Part shown: positions 1-7,058 of the stretch, piece after piece
Position numbering within the stretch: the stretch's first letter is position 1
Layout of the letters: every line of letters begins with the position of its first letter
NCBI GenBank assembly: GCA_017860725.1
Contig: JAGDMX010000039.1
Coordinates: forward strand, 1-12,196
DNA length: 12,196 bases
Origin: Chloroflexota bacterium
GTDB lineage: Bacteria; Chloroflexota; Anaerolineae; Anaerolineales; UBA4823
Direction: 5' to 3'
Notes under the pieces: model-generated
The model's input: the letters and a program-made list of their open reading frames with translations, nothing else
The model's database searches: none
Told to the model about the DNA's origin: nothing
Translations under genes and position numbers: made by a program

Positions 1-1032
1 CTTGAAATTAAATCCTACGATCTTGCCACCATCGACGGTCTGGCAGCCGTACAGATGAATGCCATCTGGAACGCCACCCGCACCGAGCGCATGCCCGACG
101 ACCCCCCGATCCCGCTGGAGGAGGACCTGCAGGGCTGGCGCAACATCCCCGAGTTCGTCGATGTTCATGAATGGCTGGCCTGGAACCCCGACCACACCCG
201 GGCGTTGGCCGTCGGTGAGGTAGAAGTCTACCGCACCGAGGATAACCAGCACATGGCCTTTTTCGATATTTACGTCCTGCCGGAGTTTCGCCAACAGGGA
301 ATAGGTCGCCAACTACTGTCCACCTTGATGCCGGTCGTGATGGAAAATCGACGGCGCTTGCTGATGACAGCTACACACGCCAATATCCCAGCCGGGGAGG
401 CTTTCATGCAGCGCCTGGGCGGTAGTCGCGGACTGGAGCAGCGGGTGAACCAGCTCAAAATGAGCAAGCTGGACCGCGGCTGGGTGTCCAAGTGGGCAGC
501 AGATGAGCATTATCCCGGCTTCAAGTTAGGATTGTGGGAGGGCATGTTTCCTGAAGAACAGATCGAGGCGATTACGGAACTTTATCAGCTTACGAACGAT
601 GCCCCACGTGAGCAGCTTGATTATGAGGACCGTCAAATCACCTCTGAGCAGGTGCTTGATATGGAACAGTACCAGATGGCGCGCGGCATGCAACGCTGGA
701 CGATGTATGTTACCGATCAGGCCAGCGGGCGCTTTGCCGGCTTTACTGAAGTCTTTTGGAATCCGAACCGTCCCCAGCTGTTGACTCAGGGCTTCACTGG
801 GGTGCATCCCGATTTCCGCGGTCACTCACTGGGTCGCTGGCTGAAAGCTGCCATGATCGAGAAAGTGATCCACGACCGCCCAGAAGTAAAAGTGGTGCGT
901 ACCGGCAATGCTAATTCGAATGTTCCGATGCTAAAAATCAACACCGAGATGGGCTTCCAGCTTGCCCAGGCGGCCACCATCTGGCAGGTAGAGACGGTAA
1001 AAGTATTAGAATACCTGAAAGCGAGGGAATAA
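1..1032 (+). CDS. Tandem GNAT-family N-acetyltransferase (5' end outside window)
   Basis: The reading frame is open from base 1, and the codons before the first ATG (base 55) encode a normal GNAT-like start (LEIKSYDLATIDGLAAVQMN). I therefore think the true start lies upstream of the window and that ATG is internal; 343 residues are visible. Two GNAT folds are seen. The first carries the acetyl-CoA motif RQQGIGR at about residues 97-103. The second carries RGHSLGR at about 273-279, followed by an N-x-N...ML-x-IN-x-x-MGF strand typical of GNAT C-termini. GNAT enzymes transfer an acetyl group from acetyl-CoA to an amine on a small molecule or protein. The double-domain layout resembles mycothiol-synthase-like proteins, but the substrate cannot be read from the sequence. 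The enzyme is probably cytoplasmic, with no signal peptide or membrane segment seen. The next gene starts 2 bp after its stop, so it is probably the upstream member of an operon. Confidence 0.85.
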   Translation, partial: LEIKSYDLATIDGLAAVQMNAIWNATRTERMPDDPPIPLEEDLQGWRNIPEFVDVHEWLAWNPDHTRALAVGEVEVYRTEDNQHMAFFDIYVLPEFRQQGIGRQLLSTLMPVVMENRRRLLMTATHANIPAGEAFMQRLGGSRGLEQRVNQLKMSKLDRGWVSKWAADEHYPGFKLGLWEGMFPEEQIEAITELYQLTNDAPREQLDYEDRQITSEQVLDMEQYQMARGMQRWTMYVTDQASGRFAGFTEVFWNPNRPQLLTQGFTGVHPDFRGHSLGRWLKAAMIEKVIHDRPEVKVVRTGNANSNVPMLKINTEMGFQLAQAATIWQVETVKVLEYLKARE

Positions 1033-1034
1033 CC

Positions 1035-1388
1035 ATGGAATCCATAATCAGCACCTCCGATAACATATCGGTCCTGCAAATCAGCGGCAGCTTCGATGTG
1101 CTGGAGTCCGAAGTGATCGACTCCTGGCTGAAAACCAACCTGCTCAGCAATGACCCCCAGCTGGTGATTGACCTGGCTGAAGTGGATCTGATCGACACAG
1201 CCGGGATCGCCACCCTGGTACAGGCCTTAAAGCGCTACCGTCAAAAAGGCGGCAACCTGCACCTGTGCAACTTGCAACCGGTGGTGTGGGAAGTATTCGA
1301 GCTGACACACCTCGACCGGGCGTTCGATATTTTCCCCAGCCAGGAAGAAGCTGTCCAGGCTTTCCTGGGGCTTCCCGGCGGCCCATGA
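1035..1388 (+). CDS. STAS-domain protein, anti-sigma factor antagonist-like
   Basis: A 117-residue protein made of a single STAS domain (SpoIIAA/RsbV-like fold), the usual size for this family. Visible hallmarks are the N-terminal strand ISVLQISGSFDV, the hydrophobic strand LVIDLAEVDLID and the loop D54-T55-A56-G57, which starts the helix IATLVQAL. In classical anti-anti-sigma factors this loop holds the Ser or Thr that a partner kinase phosphorylates; here the residue would be Thr55. Such proteins act by switching partners in the cytoplasm, but no anti-sigma kinase or sigma factor gene lies in the window. A GAGGGA ribosome binding site sits at 1023-1028, inside the end of the GNAT gene. The stop codon overlaps the next start (ATGA at 1385-1388), so it is probably translationally coupled to the DUF4032 gene. 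Function beyond the fold is inferred. Confidence 0.85.
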   Translation: MESIISTSDNISVLQISGSFDVLESEVIDSWLKTNLLSNDPQLVIDLAEVDLIDTAGIATLVQALKRYRQKGGNLHLCNLQPVVWEVFELTHLDRAFDIFPSQEEAVQAFLGLPGGP

Positions 1389-2617
1389 TGCAAATGTGCC
1401 AGCCCGGTCCCATTTTTTCCCTGCGTTCTTCCGCCCCCGATTTTCGCGATCTCCCATGGCATCTGCCGGTTGCTGCCTGGCCGGGAGTTGAGACGCGCCT
1501 GGAGGAAGTGCCTTGCGGGCTGCACCGCCACCCGGTTCTGTTCGTGAACCAGGGTGGGGAGATTTACGCCATTAAGGAGCTACCATCAGGGCTGGCGGCT
1601 CAGGAAGACGCGCTGCTGGAGCAAATCCAGGAGATGGGATTACCGGGCGTGCAACCAATGGGGCATGTCAGCACGCACACTCAGCCGCGCGGCCCAGCCA
1701 GCGTACTGATTACGCGCTACCTGGACAGATCGCTACCCTACCGCTCACTGTTCCTGACCAGCGGGCTGATGCGCTACCGGGAGGCGCTGCTCGACTCGAT
1801 TACCGGGCTGCTGGTGCAGCTCCACCTGGCAGGGGTCTACTGGGGCGACTGCTCGCTCTCCAACCTGCTATTCCGGCGGGACGATGGGGCGCTGCAGGCT
1901 TACCTGGTGGACGCAGAGACCGCCGAATTCCACCCTGGAAGGCTGCCCCCCGACCGGCGCTTGTATGACCTGGAGATCATGGAAGACAATATCGACGGCG
2001 AGTTGAGCGAACTGCTGGCAGAAGGCACTCTGGCAGAGGGAATACCGGTCTCGGAGATAGGCGCTTATATCCGGCTGCGCTACCAAAGACTGTGGGAGGA
2101 AATAACCCGCGAAATTATCTTCCACCCGGACGAGCGCTACCGCATCCAGGAGCGCATACGCGCCCTGAACGAGCTGGGCTTCTCTGTAGGTGCGGTGCAG
2201 CTAGACGAGAGTGGCGGGAGCGACCAGGTACGATTGCGAGTGCAGGTTACCGACCGTAACTTTCACCGCCGCCAGCTCGAAGGGCTGACCGGCATTACCG
2301 CCGAGGATCACCAGGCACACAAAATGATGAACGAAATCCAGGAAATTAAGGCTATGCTGTCGTATGAGCACAACCGCAGTACGCCGCTCAGCGCTGCCGC
2401 CTATCACTGGATGGAGCATATCTACAGCCCGACCGTCGAGCGGTTGCTGTCTTATGCCGGTAGTAAGATAACGGCACCGGAGCTGTACTGCCAGGTGCTG
2501 GAGCACAAGTGGTTTCTCTCAGAGCGTCAGCAGCGTGATGTAGGACGTGAAGCGGCGGCAGAGGACTACTTACAGCAGATTCTACTGCCACCAAGTCAGA
2601 TAGCAAATGAATCTTGA
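1385..2617 (+). CDS. DUF4032-type protein with kinase-like N-terminal domain
   Basis: A 410-residue protein. I chose the start at 1385 because its ATG overlaps the STAS stop as ATGA; ATGs at 1388 and 1394 are alternatives. The open frame extends back to 1265, but that part lies inside the STAS gene. The N-terminal half looks like a divergent protein-kinase or lipopolysaccharide-kinase (Kdo/WaaP) fold. It has YAIKE with a candidate ATP-binding Lys64, a catalytic-loop-like WGDCSLSN (Asp155, Asn160) and a metal-binding-like VDAETAE (Asp176) in place of DFG. The C-terminal part (about 180-350) matches what I remember of DUF4032, with a helical RYRIQERIRALNELGF segment followed by a beta-rich piece. 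No signal peptide or membrane helix is seen, so it is probably cytoplasmic. Kinase activity and substrate are not proven. Its coupling to STAS suggests the two work together. Confidence 0.72.
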   Translation: MMQMCQPGPIFSLRSSAPDFRDLPWHLPVAAWPGVETRLEEVPCGLHRHPVLFVNQGGEIYAIKELPSGLAAQEDALLEQIQEMGLPGVQPMGHVSTHTQPRGPASVLITRYLDRSLPYRSLFLTSGLMRYREALLDSITGLLVQLHLAGVYWGDCSLSNLLFRRDDGALQAYLVDAETAEFHPGRLPPDRRLYDLEIMEDNIDGELSELLAEGTLAEGIPVSEIGAYIRLRYQRLWEEITREIIFHPDERYRIQERIRALNELGFSVGAVQLDESGGSDQVRLRVQVTDRNFHRRQLEGLTGITAEDHQAHKMMNEIQEIKAMLSYEHNRSTPLSAAAYHWMEHIYSPTVERLLSYAGSKITAPELYCQVLEHKWFLSERQQRDVGREAAAEDYLQQILLPPSQIANES

Positions 2618-2621
2618 TGGC

Positions 2622-3851
2622 TTATCTCAATAATTCAGTAATCAGACCCAGGACAGCATACCCGGCTTGTTGGAAACCGCGCGGGTGTAGCTGCTCAACT
2701 GTATCCCGCCGGGTGTGCACCCCTGACGAAGCTCGACCGGTGGCAATCAAAGTGCCGGCTTCTACTCCAAGGGTAGCAAAGGGCTGGTGATCATACATCG
2801 CCCCTGGCAGGTTAAAGCGCATGAAACGGATGCCCTGCTCCCGACAAGCTTGCTGCAATAGGGTATACAAACCCGGTTGGGATTCTTCTGCCTGAGGGGT
2901 GATGCCACCTACCCAGCGCAGCACGCCATCCACACCGACTCCATCGAAATTGAGCACATATGACCGGTCCTGGTGGTGTTGCTCCAGCAGTTGTTCGGCA
3001 TGGCGTTGGGTATACGCTACCGCACCCAGGGTGCCCAGCTCCTCGGCGTCGGTGAGCAAGAAGGTCAAGTCTAGGCGCTGGCGAACCTCTGACTGCCGGG
3101 CGAGCAGCTCCGCCAGGTGCAGCAATACCCCCACCCCAGAGGCATTGTCGATGGCGCCGGGTGAATCATTCCCCGAACCCAGAAACCAGAGCGGTACTCC
3201 CGCCAGGGACGCTAACACGCCAAGCACCAGTGCGGGGATCTCGAGGATCGGGAAAAATCCAGCCAGCAGAACCAGCAAGGCGAAAAGCAGACCGCCTGCA
3301 ATCCCCAGAGAGAATAAAGCTATGCGCAATGCGAGCGGCAAATGCTGGCTTTTTGTGTCGTAATGGGCCAGGAGGATGAGATGCAGGCCTGTAGAGTCCA
3401 GGTCGAGGGCGGGCAATCGAGCAACGTAGTTAGCCGCATGATAATCCCTGCCGATGCGACGCAACAGCCCAGATCCACGCGACTTGTGCAAGCCATCGGG
3501 CGGATACAAAGAGGCAGGCAGCACCCGGCGCAGAATTAATCCAGACGACAGGAGCAAGCCGACCAGGAGCAGCGCTGGAAATATCACCCAGGAGGAGTTG
3601 GCTACGGACAGCCAGATCGCCAGCAGGATCAAAGCCTGACTGAGCAGGATTTGCAGGGTCAATAGCCTCGACTGCGAGTCGGTAAAGGAAAATTCTTCCG
3701 CTTCAACCTGGTAGCCCCAGGCCTGCAGAGTTTCTACTAGCTGCCGGCCAGCGGCTGCCGCACCTTCCGTCCCTACGCGGCGCGGCCCGACGATACTCTC
3801 GGCGAACTGCATGGCGCGCTGTGGATCGAAGCAAAGAGAGGCAATGTCCAT
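2622..3851 (-). CDS. Membrane-embedded M28-family zinc peptidase
   Basis: A 409-residue M28 (aminopeptidase Y/S-type) metallopeptidase. All expected two-zinc ligands are visible: His163 in AHYD, Asp235 in GAIDNASG, Glu270-Glu271 in DAEELG, Asp303 in NFDG and His379 in GVHTRRDT. YDHQPF (from 353) is another conserved M28 element. M28 enzymes remove N-terminal residues from peptides. This one also has about four hydrophobic segments (roughly 64-84, 88-107, 176-200 and 203-225). The second pair lies between the first and second zinc ligands. An even number of helices before each ligand group would put all ligands on the same membrane face. No signal peptide cleavage site is evident. It is convergent with the DUF4032 gene (4 bp between stops) and divergent from the GYD gene. 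The start has no Shine-Dalgarno sequence; see the promoter entry. Substrate is unknown. Confidence 0.88.
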   Translation of the reverse strand: MDIASLCFDPQRAMQFAESIVGPRRVGTEGAAAAGRQLVETLQAWGYQVEAEEFSFTDSQSRLLTLQILLSQALILLAIWLSVANSSWVIFPALLLVGLLLSSGLILRRVLPASLYPPDGLHKSRGSGLLRRIGRDYHAANYVARLPALDLDSTGLHLILLAHYDTKSQHLPLALRIALFSLGIAGGLLFALLVLLAGFFPILEIPALVLGVLASLAGVPLWFLGSGNDSPGAIDNASGVGVLLHLAELLARQSEVRQRLDLTFLLTDAEELGTLGAVAYTQRHAEQLLEQHHQDRSYVLNFDGVGVDGVLRWVGGITPQAEESQPGLYTLLQQACREQGIRFMRFNLPGAMYDHQPFATLGVEAGTLIATGRASSGVHTRRDTVEQLHPRGFQQAGYAVLGLITELLR

Positions 3852-3858
3852 TATAATT

Positions 3859-3864
3859 ATTATA
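3859..3864 (-). promoter_or_regulatory. Perfect TATAAT -10 box just upstream of the M28 start
   Basis: On the minus strand TATAAT ends 7 nt before the M28 ATG (3849-3851). There is no AGGAGG-like sequence in the interval. Transcription starting about 7 nt after the box would begin at or next to the ATG, giving a leaderless mRNA. I found no good -35 box at 16-18 bp and no extended -10 TG, so the promoter call rests on the -10 match and its position. Confidence 0.45.
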
Positions 3865-3989
3865 GCGGTTTACTCAGGATGGTATGCCTGAGGATCGTTT
3901 TACCCGTCAAGTTGCCTGTTCATAGCTGTTCCAAAATAGCTGCCAGTGAGTTTAAAATCCAAAAAACATCGCAATACCCTTGTGATCAT

Positions 3990-3997
3990 AAGGAGGT
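3990..3997 (+). promoter_or_regulatory. Strong ribosome binding site that fixes the GYD start
   Basis: AAGGAGGT lies 4 nt before the ATG at 4002. The open frame continues upstream to an ATG at 3879, but that extension has no comparable ribosome binding site and its peptide is unlike the family, so 4002 is the start. Confidence 0.85.
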
Positions 3998-4001
3998 CCC
4001 G

Positions 4002-4286
4002 ATGCCAACCTATATCCTGCTCAAAAACGTGACTGAGGAGGGGGCTGAGCGACTGAAGACACATCCAAAATGGATTGTCGAGAGCGATGTCGAGCTAGAG
4101 AAGCTGGGAATCAATATCACCGCACAATATGCCGTGATCGGTCCCTATGATTTTGTAACAATCGTGGAAGCGCCGGACAACCGCACCATGGTGCAGGCCT
4201 CCACCAAGCTATCGATGCACGGTAACGTGAAGATCACAACCCTACCAGCGCTGCCACTGGAGGATTTCATTGCCGCACTGAGATAA
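4002..4286 (+). CDS. GYD-domain protein
   Basis: A 94-residue protein that begins MPTYILLKNVTEEG and carries GPYDFVTIVEAPD in mid-sequence, the strand-turn-strand that gives GYD-domain proteins their name (here GPYD rather than GYD). It ends with a conserved-looking strand and short helix (KITTLPALPLEDF). Length and pattern fit the small alpha/beta GYD family of about 95-105 residues, whose biochemical role is not established; it resembles dimeric ferredoxin-like alpha/beta-barrel proteins. It is soluble, with no signal or membrane segment. The gene stands alone, divergent from the M28 peptidase (150 bp apart). It lies 269 bp before the ABC operon, which has its own promoter, so it is probably transcribed separately. 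A possible -10 box (TAAAAT, 3953-3958) lacks a convincing -35 box. Confidence 0.82.
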   Translation: MPTYILLKNVTEEGAERLKTHPKWIVESDVELEKLGINITAQYAVIGPYDFVTIVEAPDNRTMVQASTKLSMHGNVKITTLPALPLEDFIAALR

Positions 4287-4399
4287 CTGGAGTTGAGTAT
4301 CCAATGGGGAACCAATTTAGCTCCTACTATGCTACGGTCCATTTGTAATGAGCGGAGGCAGTCGCACATCGATTTACACCGTCGTGATGCGAAATGTGA

Positions 4400-4428
4400 T
4401 TGACATAAATCTCCTTAGGATATACACT
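4400..4428 (+). promoter_or_regulatory. Sigma70-type promoter of the ABC exporter operon
   Basis: A perfect -35 box TTGACA (4400-4405) is separated by exactly 17 bp from TACACT (4423-4428), a four-of-six match to TATAAT. Transcription would start near 4435, leaving a leader of about 120 nt before the ATPase gene at 4556. An inverted repeat ends 7 bp upstream of the -35 box. Confidence 0.6.
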
Positions 4429-4507
4429 TTATTTGCAGGTGCAGTATCATATCGTGGAAATCAGCGCGCCTTTTCGTAAAGCCTGGTAATGTTCCACATT
4501 TACTTAT

Positions 4508-4522
4508 CCCGCTAACCGCGGG
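4508..4522 (+). promoter_or_regulatory. GC-rich hairpin in the leader of the ABC operon
   Basis: CCCGC and GCGGG form a perfect 5-bp stem around a TAACC loop, followed by CTTTAT. It lies 33 bp before the ATPase start, after the predicted promoter. It could be a weak attenuator or an mRNA-stabilising element; it is too short and its T-run too poor to call a terminator. Confidence 0.35.
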
Positions 4523-4555
4523 CTTTATAACGGATTTATGTAAAGGAACGGATCT

Positions 4556-5428
4556 ATGAGCATCATCGAAGTTACTAACCTGACCAAGTTTTATGGAAAA
4601 TCACGGGGCATTGTAGATGTCTCGTTCAGTGAGGAGGAAGGTGAGATCTTCGGCTTCATCGGGCCAAACGGCGCCGGGAAATCGACCACAATCCGCCTGC
4701 TGCTGTCGCTGATCCATCCAACCAGCGGTAGCGCCAAAGTTTTCGGTAAGGACGTGGTCACTCACGGTCCGGAAATCCGCCGCGATATTGGCTACTTGCC
4801 TTCGGAAGTCTATTATTACGAAGGGATGAAAGTCATCGACCTGCTCAAATATTCCGCCAGCTTTTATGATTGCGACTGCACTCAACGCTTACACGACCTG
4901 TCTGAAATTATGGAACTCGAGCTGAACCGCCGGATCAGTGACCTGTCCTACGGCAACAAGAAAAAGGTCGGCATCGTACAGGGATTGCTGCACAGTCCAA
5001 AGCTGCTCTTCCTGGATGAGCCTACCGCCGGTCTCGATCCACTGATGCAGCGCAAATTCTTCAACCTGATCCGCGAGGAGAACGCTCGCGGCGTGACCGT
5101 TTTCTTCTCCTCGCACATCTTGGGCGAAGTACAGCGTTTGTGCACCCGGGTGGGTATCATCCGCGAGGGTAAAATCGTTGAAATCTCCAACATCCGCGCC
5201 CTGCAGCAAAATAACTATAAAAAAGTTAGTGTGACGGCCGAAGGGTTGGAACCAGCCGCCTTTGACCTGCCGGGGGTGACCAATGTGCAGACAGAGAACG
5301 GCACGGTGAATTTCTTCTTCAAGGGCGATATCAACGCAGTGCTGCAGAGAATCAGCGGCATGCAGCTGAGCGATGTGACCATCGAGGAGCCGACCCTGGA
5401 AGAAATCTTCATGCACTACTACGAATAG
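4556..5428 (+). CDS. ABC-2 type exporter, ATP-binding subunit
   Basis: A 290-residue ABC ATPase that would power the membrane partners encoded next. Visible motifs are Walker A GPNGAGKST (36-44), signature LSYGN (130-134), Walker B LLFLDEP (150-156), D-loop GLDP (159-162) and H-loop His187 in SSHILGEV. At the Q-loop position the sequence reads GYLPSEV (79-85), with no Gln where many relatives have one. The C-terminal 70 residues fit the DUF4162-like tail of this exporter class. The start has AAAGGA at 4542-4547, 8 nt upstream. The permease gene begins 9 bp after the stop. Family relatives export antibiotics, peptides, lipids or sodium ions; nothing here identifies the cargo. No GntR-like regulator gene adjoins it, although such regulators often accompany these ATPases. 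Confidence 0.93.
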   Translation: MSIIEVTNLTKFYGKSRGIVDVSFSEEEGEIFGFIGPNGAGKSTTIRLLLSLIHPTSGSAKVFGKDVVTHGPEIRRDIGYLPSEVYYYEGMKVIDLLKYSASFYDCDCTQRLHDLSEIMELELNRRISDLSYGNKKKVGIVQGLLHSPKLLFLDEPTAGLDPLMQRKFFNLIREENARGVTVFFSSHILGEVQRLCTRVGIIREGKIVEISNIRALQQNNYKKVSVTAEGLEPAAFDLPGVTNVQTENGTVNFFFKGDINAVLQRISGMQLSDVTIEEPTLEEIFMHYYE

Positions 5429-5437
5429 GCAGCGACT

Positions 5438-6247
5438 ATGAATGCAACCATATACAAACACGAATTCCGGGCACGGCTGAAATCGGTGCTCATCTGGTCG
5501 CTGGCTTTGTCATTGCTGATCGGGATCTTTTTCTCTTTCTTCGCTGTCTTTGCCGATGAGGCTGAGCTGGTGAATGAGATGATGCAAAATTTCCCTGAAG
5601 AGCTGCGCGCTGCCTTTGGTTTGGATCGGATGAACCTGGCCAGTGTGCTTGGTTTTTACAGCCTCATCTTCCTCTTCGCTCAGCTTTGCCTGGCAATCCA
5701 GGCCAGTAGCTACGGTTTTGGGCTGGTCTCGATTGAAGAGAGCGAGCTGACGGCCGATTTCTTGCTGAGCAAACCGGTCAGCCGTTCGCAGGTGCTGACC
5801 AGCAAACTGCTGGCTGCCCTGACCAGCCTGACGATCACTAACCTGGTGGTGTGGGTGGCCAGTTTTGTGAGCATCTCGCTCTTCCGCGAAGGGCGCGAAT
5901 ATGAGCCGCGTACGCTGCTCCTGTTGTTACTCAGCATTCTAATCTTCCAGCTCTTTTTCCTGAGCGTCGGGCTGGTCGTTTCCCTGCTGGTCAAGCGCGT
6001 TCGCAACGTCACCTCGTATGCCCTGGGCCTGGCCTTTGGCGCATATATTTTAAACGCCTTCAGTGGTGTTTTTGGCGATGTCAAGCTGGAGCTGATCACG
6101 CCTTTCAGGCACTTAGACTCAGCCTACATTGTCCAGAACGAGGCGTACAATACCAACCTGGTACTGCTCAACATCGCGGTCAGCCTGGTTGCGCTGGCGG
6201 TCAGTTATTGGCTGTACATCCGCCGCGACATTCCATCGGTATCGTAA
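5438..6247 (+). CDS. ABC-2 type exporter, permease subunit 1
   Basis: A 269-residue integral membrane protein with about six hydrophobic segments (near 16-38, 69-90, 122-149, 158-185, 191-213 and 240-261), the usual ABC-2 permease layout. A conserved cytoplasmic-looking stretch between segments 2 and 3 reads LLSKPVSRSQVLTSKLLAAL (109-128), a known feature of this permease family. It begins 9 bp after the ATPase stop, with only a weak ribosome binding site, which suggests translational coupling. It shares motifs and segment order with the next gene (PVSRSxV, AKxLAAL-like and ITPFR near 220). The pair are probably ancient duplicates acting as a heterodimer with the ATPase. Confidence 0.9.
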   Translation: MNATIYKHEFRARLKSVLIWSLALSLLIGIFFSFFAVFADEAELVNEMMQNFPEELRAAFGLDRMNLASVLGFYSLIFLFAQLCLAIQASSYGFGLVSIEESELTADFLLSKPVSRSQVLTSKLLAALTSLTITNLVVWVASFVSISLFREGREYEPRTLLLLLLSILIFQLFFLSVGLVVSLLVKRVRNVTSYALGLAFGAYILNAFSGVFGDVKLELITPFRHLDSAYIVQNEAYNTNLVLLNIAVSLVALAVSYWLYIRRDIPSVS

Positions 6248-6253
6248 GGAGGT
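6246..6253 (+). promoter_or_regulatory. Ribosome binding site for permease 2
   Basis: AAGGAGGT overlaps the stop codon of permease 1. Two adjacent ATGs follow, at 6256 (2 nt away) and 6259 (5 nt away). The spacing favours 6259 as the main start, which would remove one Met from the protein. Confidence 0.7.
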
Positions 6254-6255
6254 AA

Positions 6256-7053
6256 ATGATGAACATCTTTCTTCGGGAGCTGAGAGCCAACCTCAAATCA
6301 CTGGTAATCTGGTGCGTCATCATGGCACTGCTGATTATGATTGCAGTGTCCAAATTCTCCGCCTTTGCCGATAATCCCGAGATGCTGGCCATGCTGGATT
6401 CGATGCCCCCGGCGATGCTGGATGCCTTAAGCATGCGGGCCTTCAACCTGACCACCGTGAGCGGATTCTACGGAATCATGTTCGTATATTTTGGACTCAT
6501 GGCGGCTATCGCGGCTGCCATGTGGGGTAGCGACATCATATCAAAGGAAGAGCGCGATAAGACAGTCGAATTTTCACTGGTGCTGCCTGTATCCCGCAGC
6601 CGAGTTGTTACGGCCAAGGCGCTGGCTGCCCTGGTCAACTGCATCGCCTTTGTGCTGATCACCTGGGCGATATCGCTGGTGGCGGTGCGCTCATATAACC
6701 CCGACCAGGCTTTCTATAACTTCCTGTCGCTCGAGATGCAGGCTATGTTCTCTATCGAGCTGATCTTCCTGGCTATCGGCTTGCTGCTGGGCTGTGCCAT
6801 GAAGCAGTACAAGCGTTCCGCTTCAGTTGCGGTTGCCATCATCCTGACGACTTACTTCATGTCGATTATGTCCCAGATGCAGCAGAGTCTGGATTTTCTC
6901 AAATACATTACGCCTTTCAGATATTACGAGGCGAGCGCGCTTTTCTTTACCGGTAAGATGGATTCAACTTACCTGCTCATCTCGGCAGGGCTCATCGTCA
7001 TTTGCGTGGCGGCAGCATATCTCATTTATAACAAACGTGACCTGTATATTTAA
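6256..7053 (+). CDS. ABC-2 type exporter, permease subunit 2
   Basis: A 265-residue membrane protein with about six hydrophobic segments (near 16-38, 68-92, 122-144, 165-182, 190-206 and 238-257). It carries LVLPVSRSRVVTAKALAAL at 108-126 and YITPFRYYEAS at 217-227, both clearly matching the preceding permease. The soluble loop after segment 1 is rich in Met and Pro (MLAMLDSMPPAMLDAL). With the ATPase and permease 1 it should make one complete exporter, ATPase dimer plus heterodimeric channel; this stoichiometry is inferred. The true start may be the second ATG at 6259. The nitroreductase gene begins 5 bp after the stop. Confidence 0.9.
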   Translation: MMNIFLRELRANLKSLVIWCVIMALLIMIAVSKFSAFADNPEMLAMLDSMPPAMLDALSMRAFNLTTVSGFYGIMFVYFGLMAAIAAAMWGSDIISKEERDKTVEFSLVLPVSRSRVVTAKALAALVNCIAFVLITWAISLVAVRSYNPDQAFYNFLSLEMQAMFSIELIFLAIGLLLGCAMKQYKRSASVAVAIILTTYFMSIMSQMQQSLDFLKYITPFRYYEASALFFTGKMDSTYLLISAGLIVICVAAAYLIYNKRDLYI

Positions 7054-7058
7054 AGAAA

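Larger units (their letters stand above)
4287..4555. other. Intergenic region between GYD gene and ABC operon
   Basis: This 269-bp stretch contains no convincing gene. A 14-codon ORF at 4304-4348 has only a distant GGAG before it and was not accepted. It holds an imperfect inverted repeat at 4362-4392 (TCGCA-C-ATC against GATGCGA, 15-nt loop), lying just upstream of the -35 box and a possible operator or weak transcription stop. It also holds the ABC promoter, a near-palindrome GTAATG/CATTTAC at 4486-4503, and a GC hairpin at 4508-4522. I see no U-tract terminator for the GYD gene. Confidence 0.5.

Noticed and set aside
1265..1384. N-terminal extension of the DUF4032 frame
   Set aside because: This part overlaps the STAS gene in another frame. 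The ATGA overlap at 1385 is the more likely start.
3879..4001. N-terminal extension of the GYD protein
   Set aside because: The AAGGAGGT at 3990-3997 points to the ATG at 4002, and the family begins at MPTYILL.
4304..4348. Possible 14-codon leader peptide in the region before the ABC operon
   Set aside because: It lies upstream of the predicted promoter, has only a distant GGAG and shows no attenuator-like residue run.
4889..5461. Minus-strand ORF of 190 codons opposite the ABC ATPase
   Set aside because: The ATPase frame has all ABC motifs; this peptide has none and starts within the next gene.
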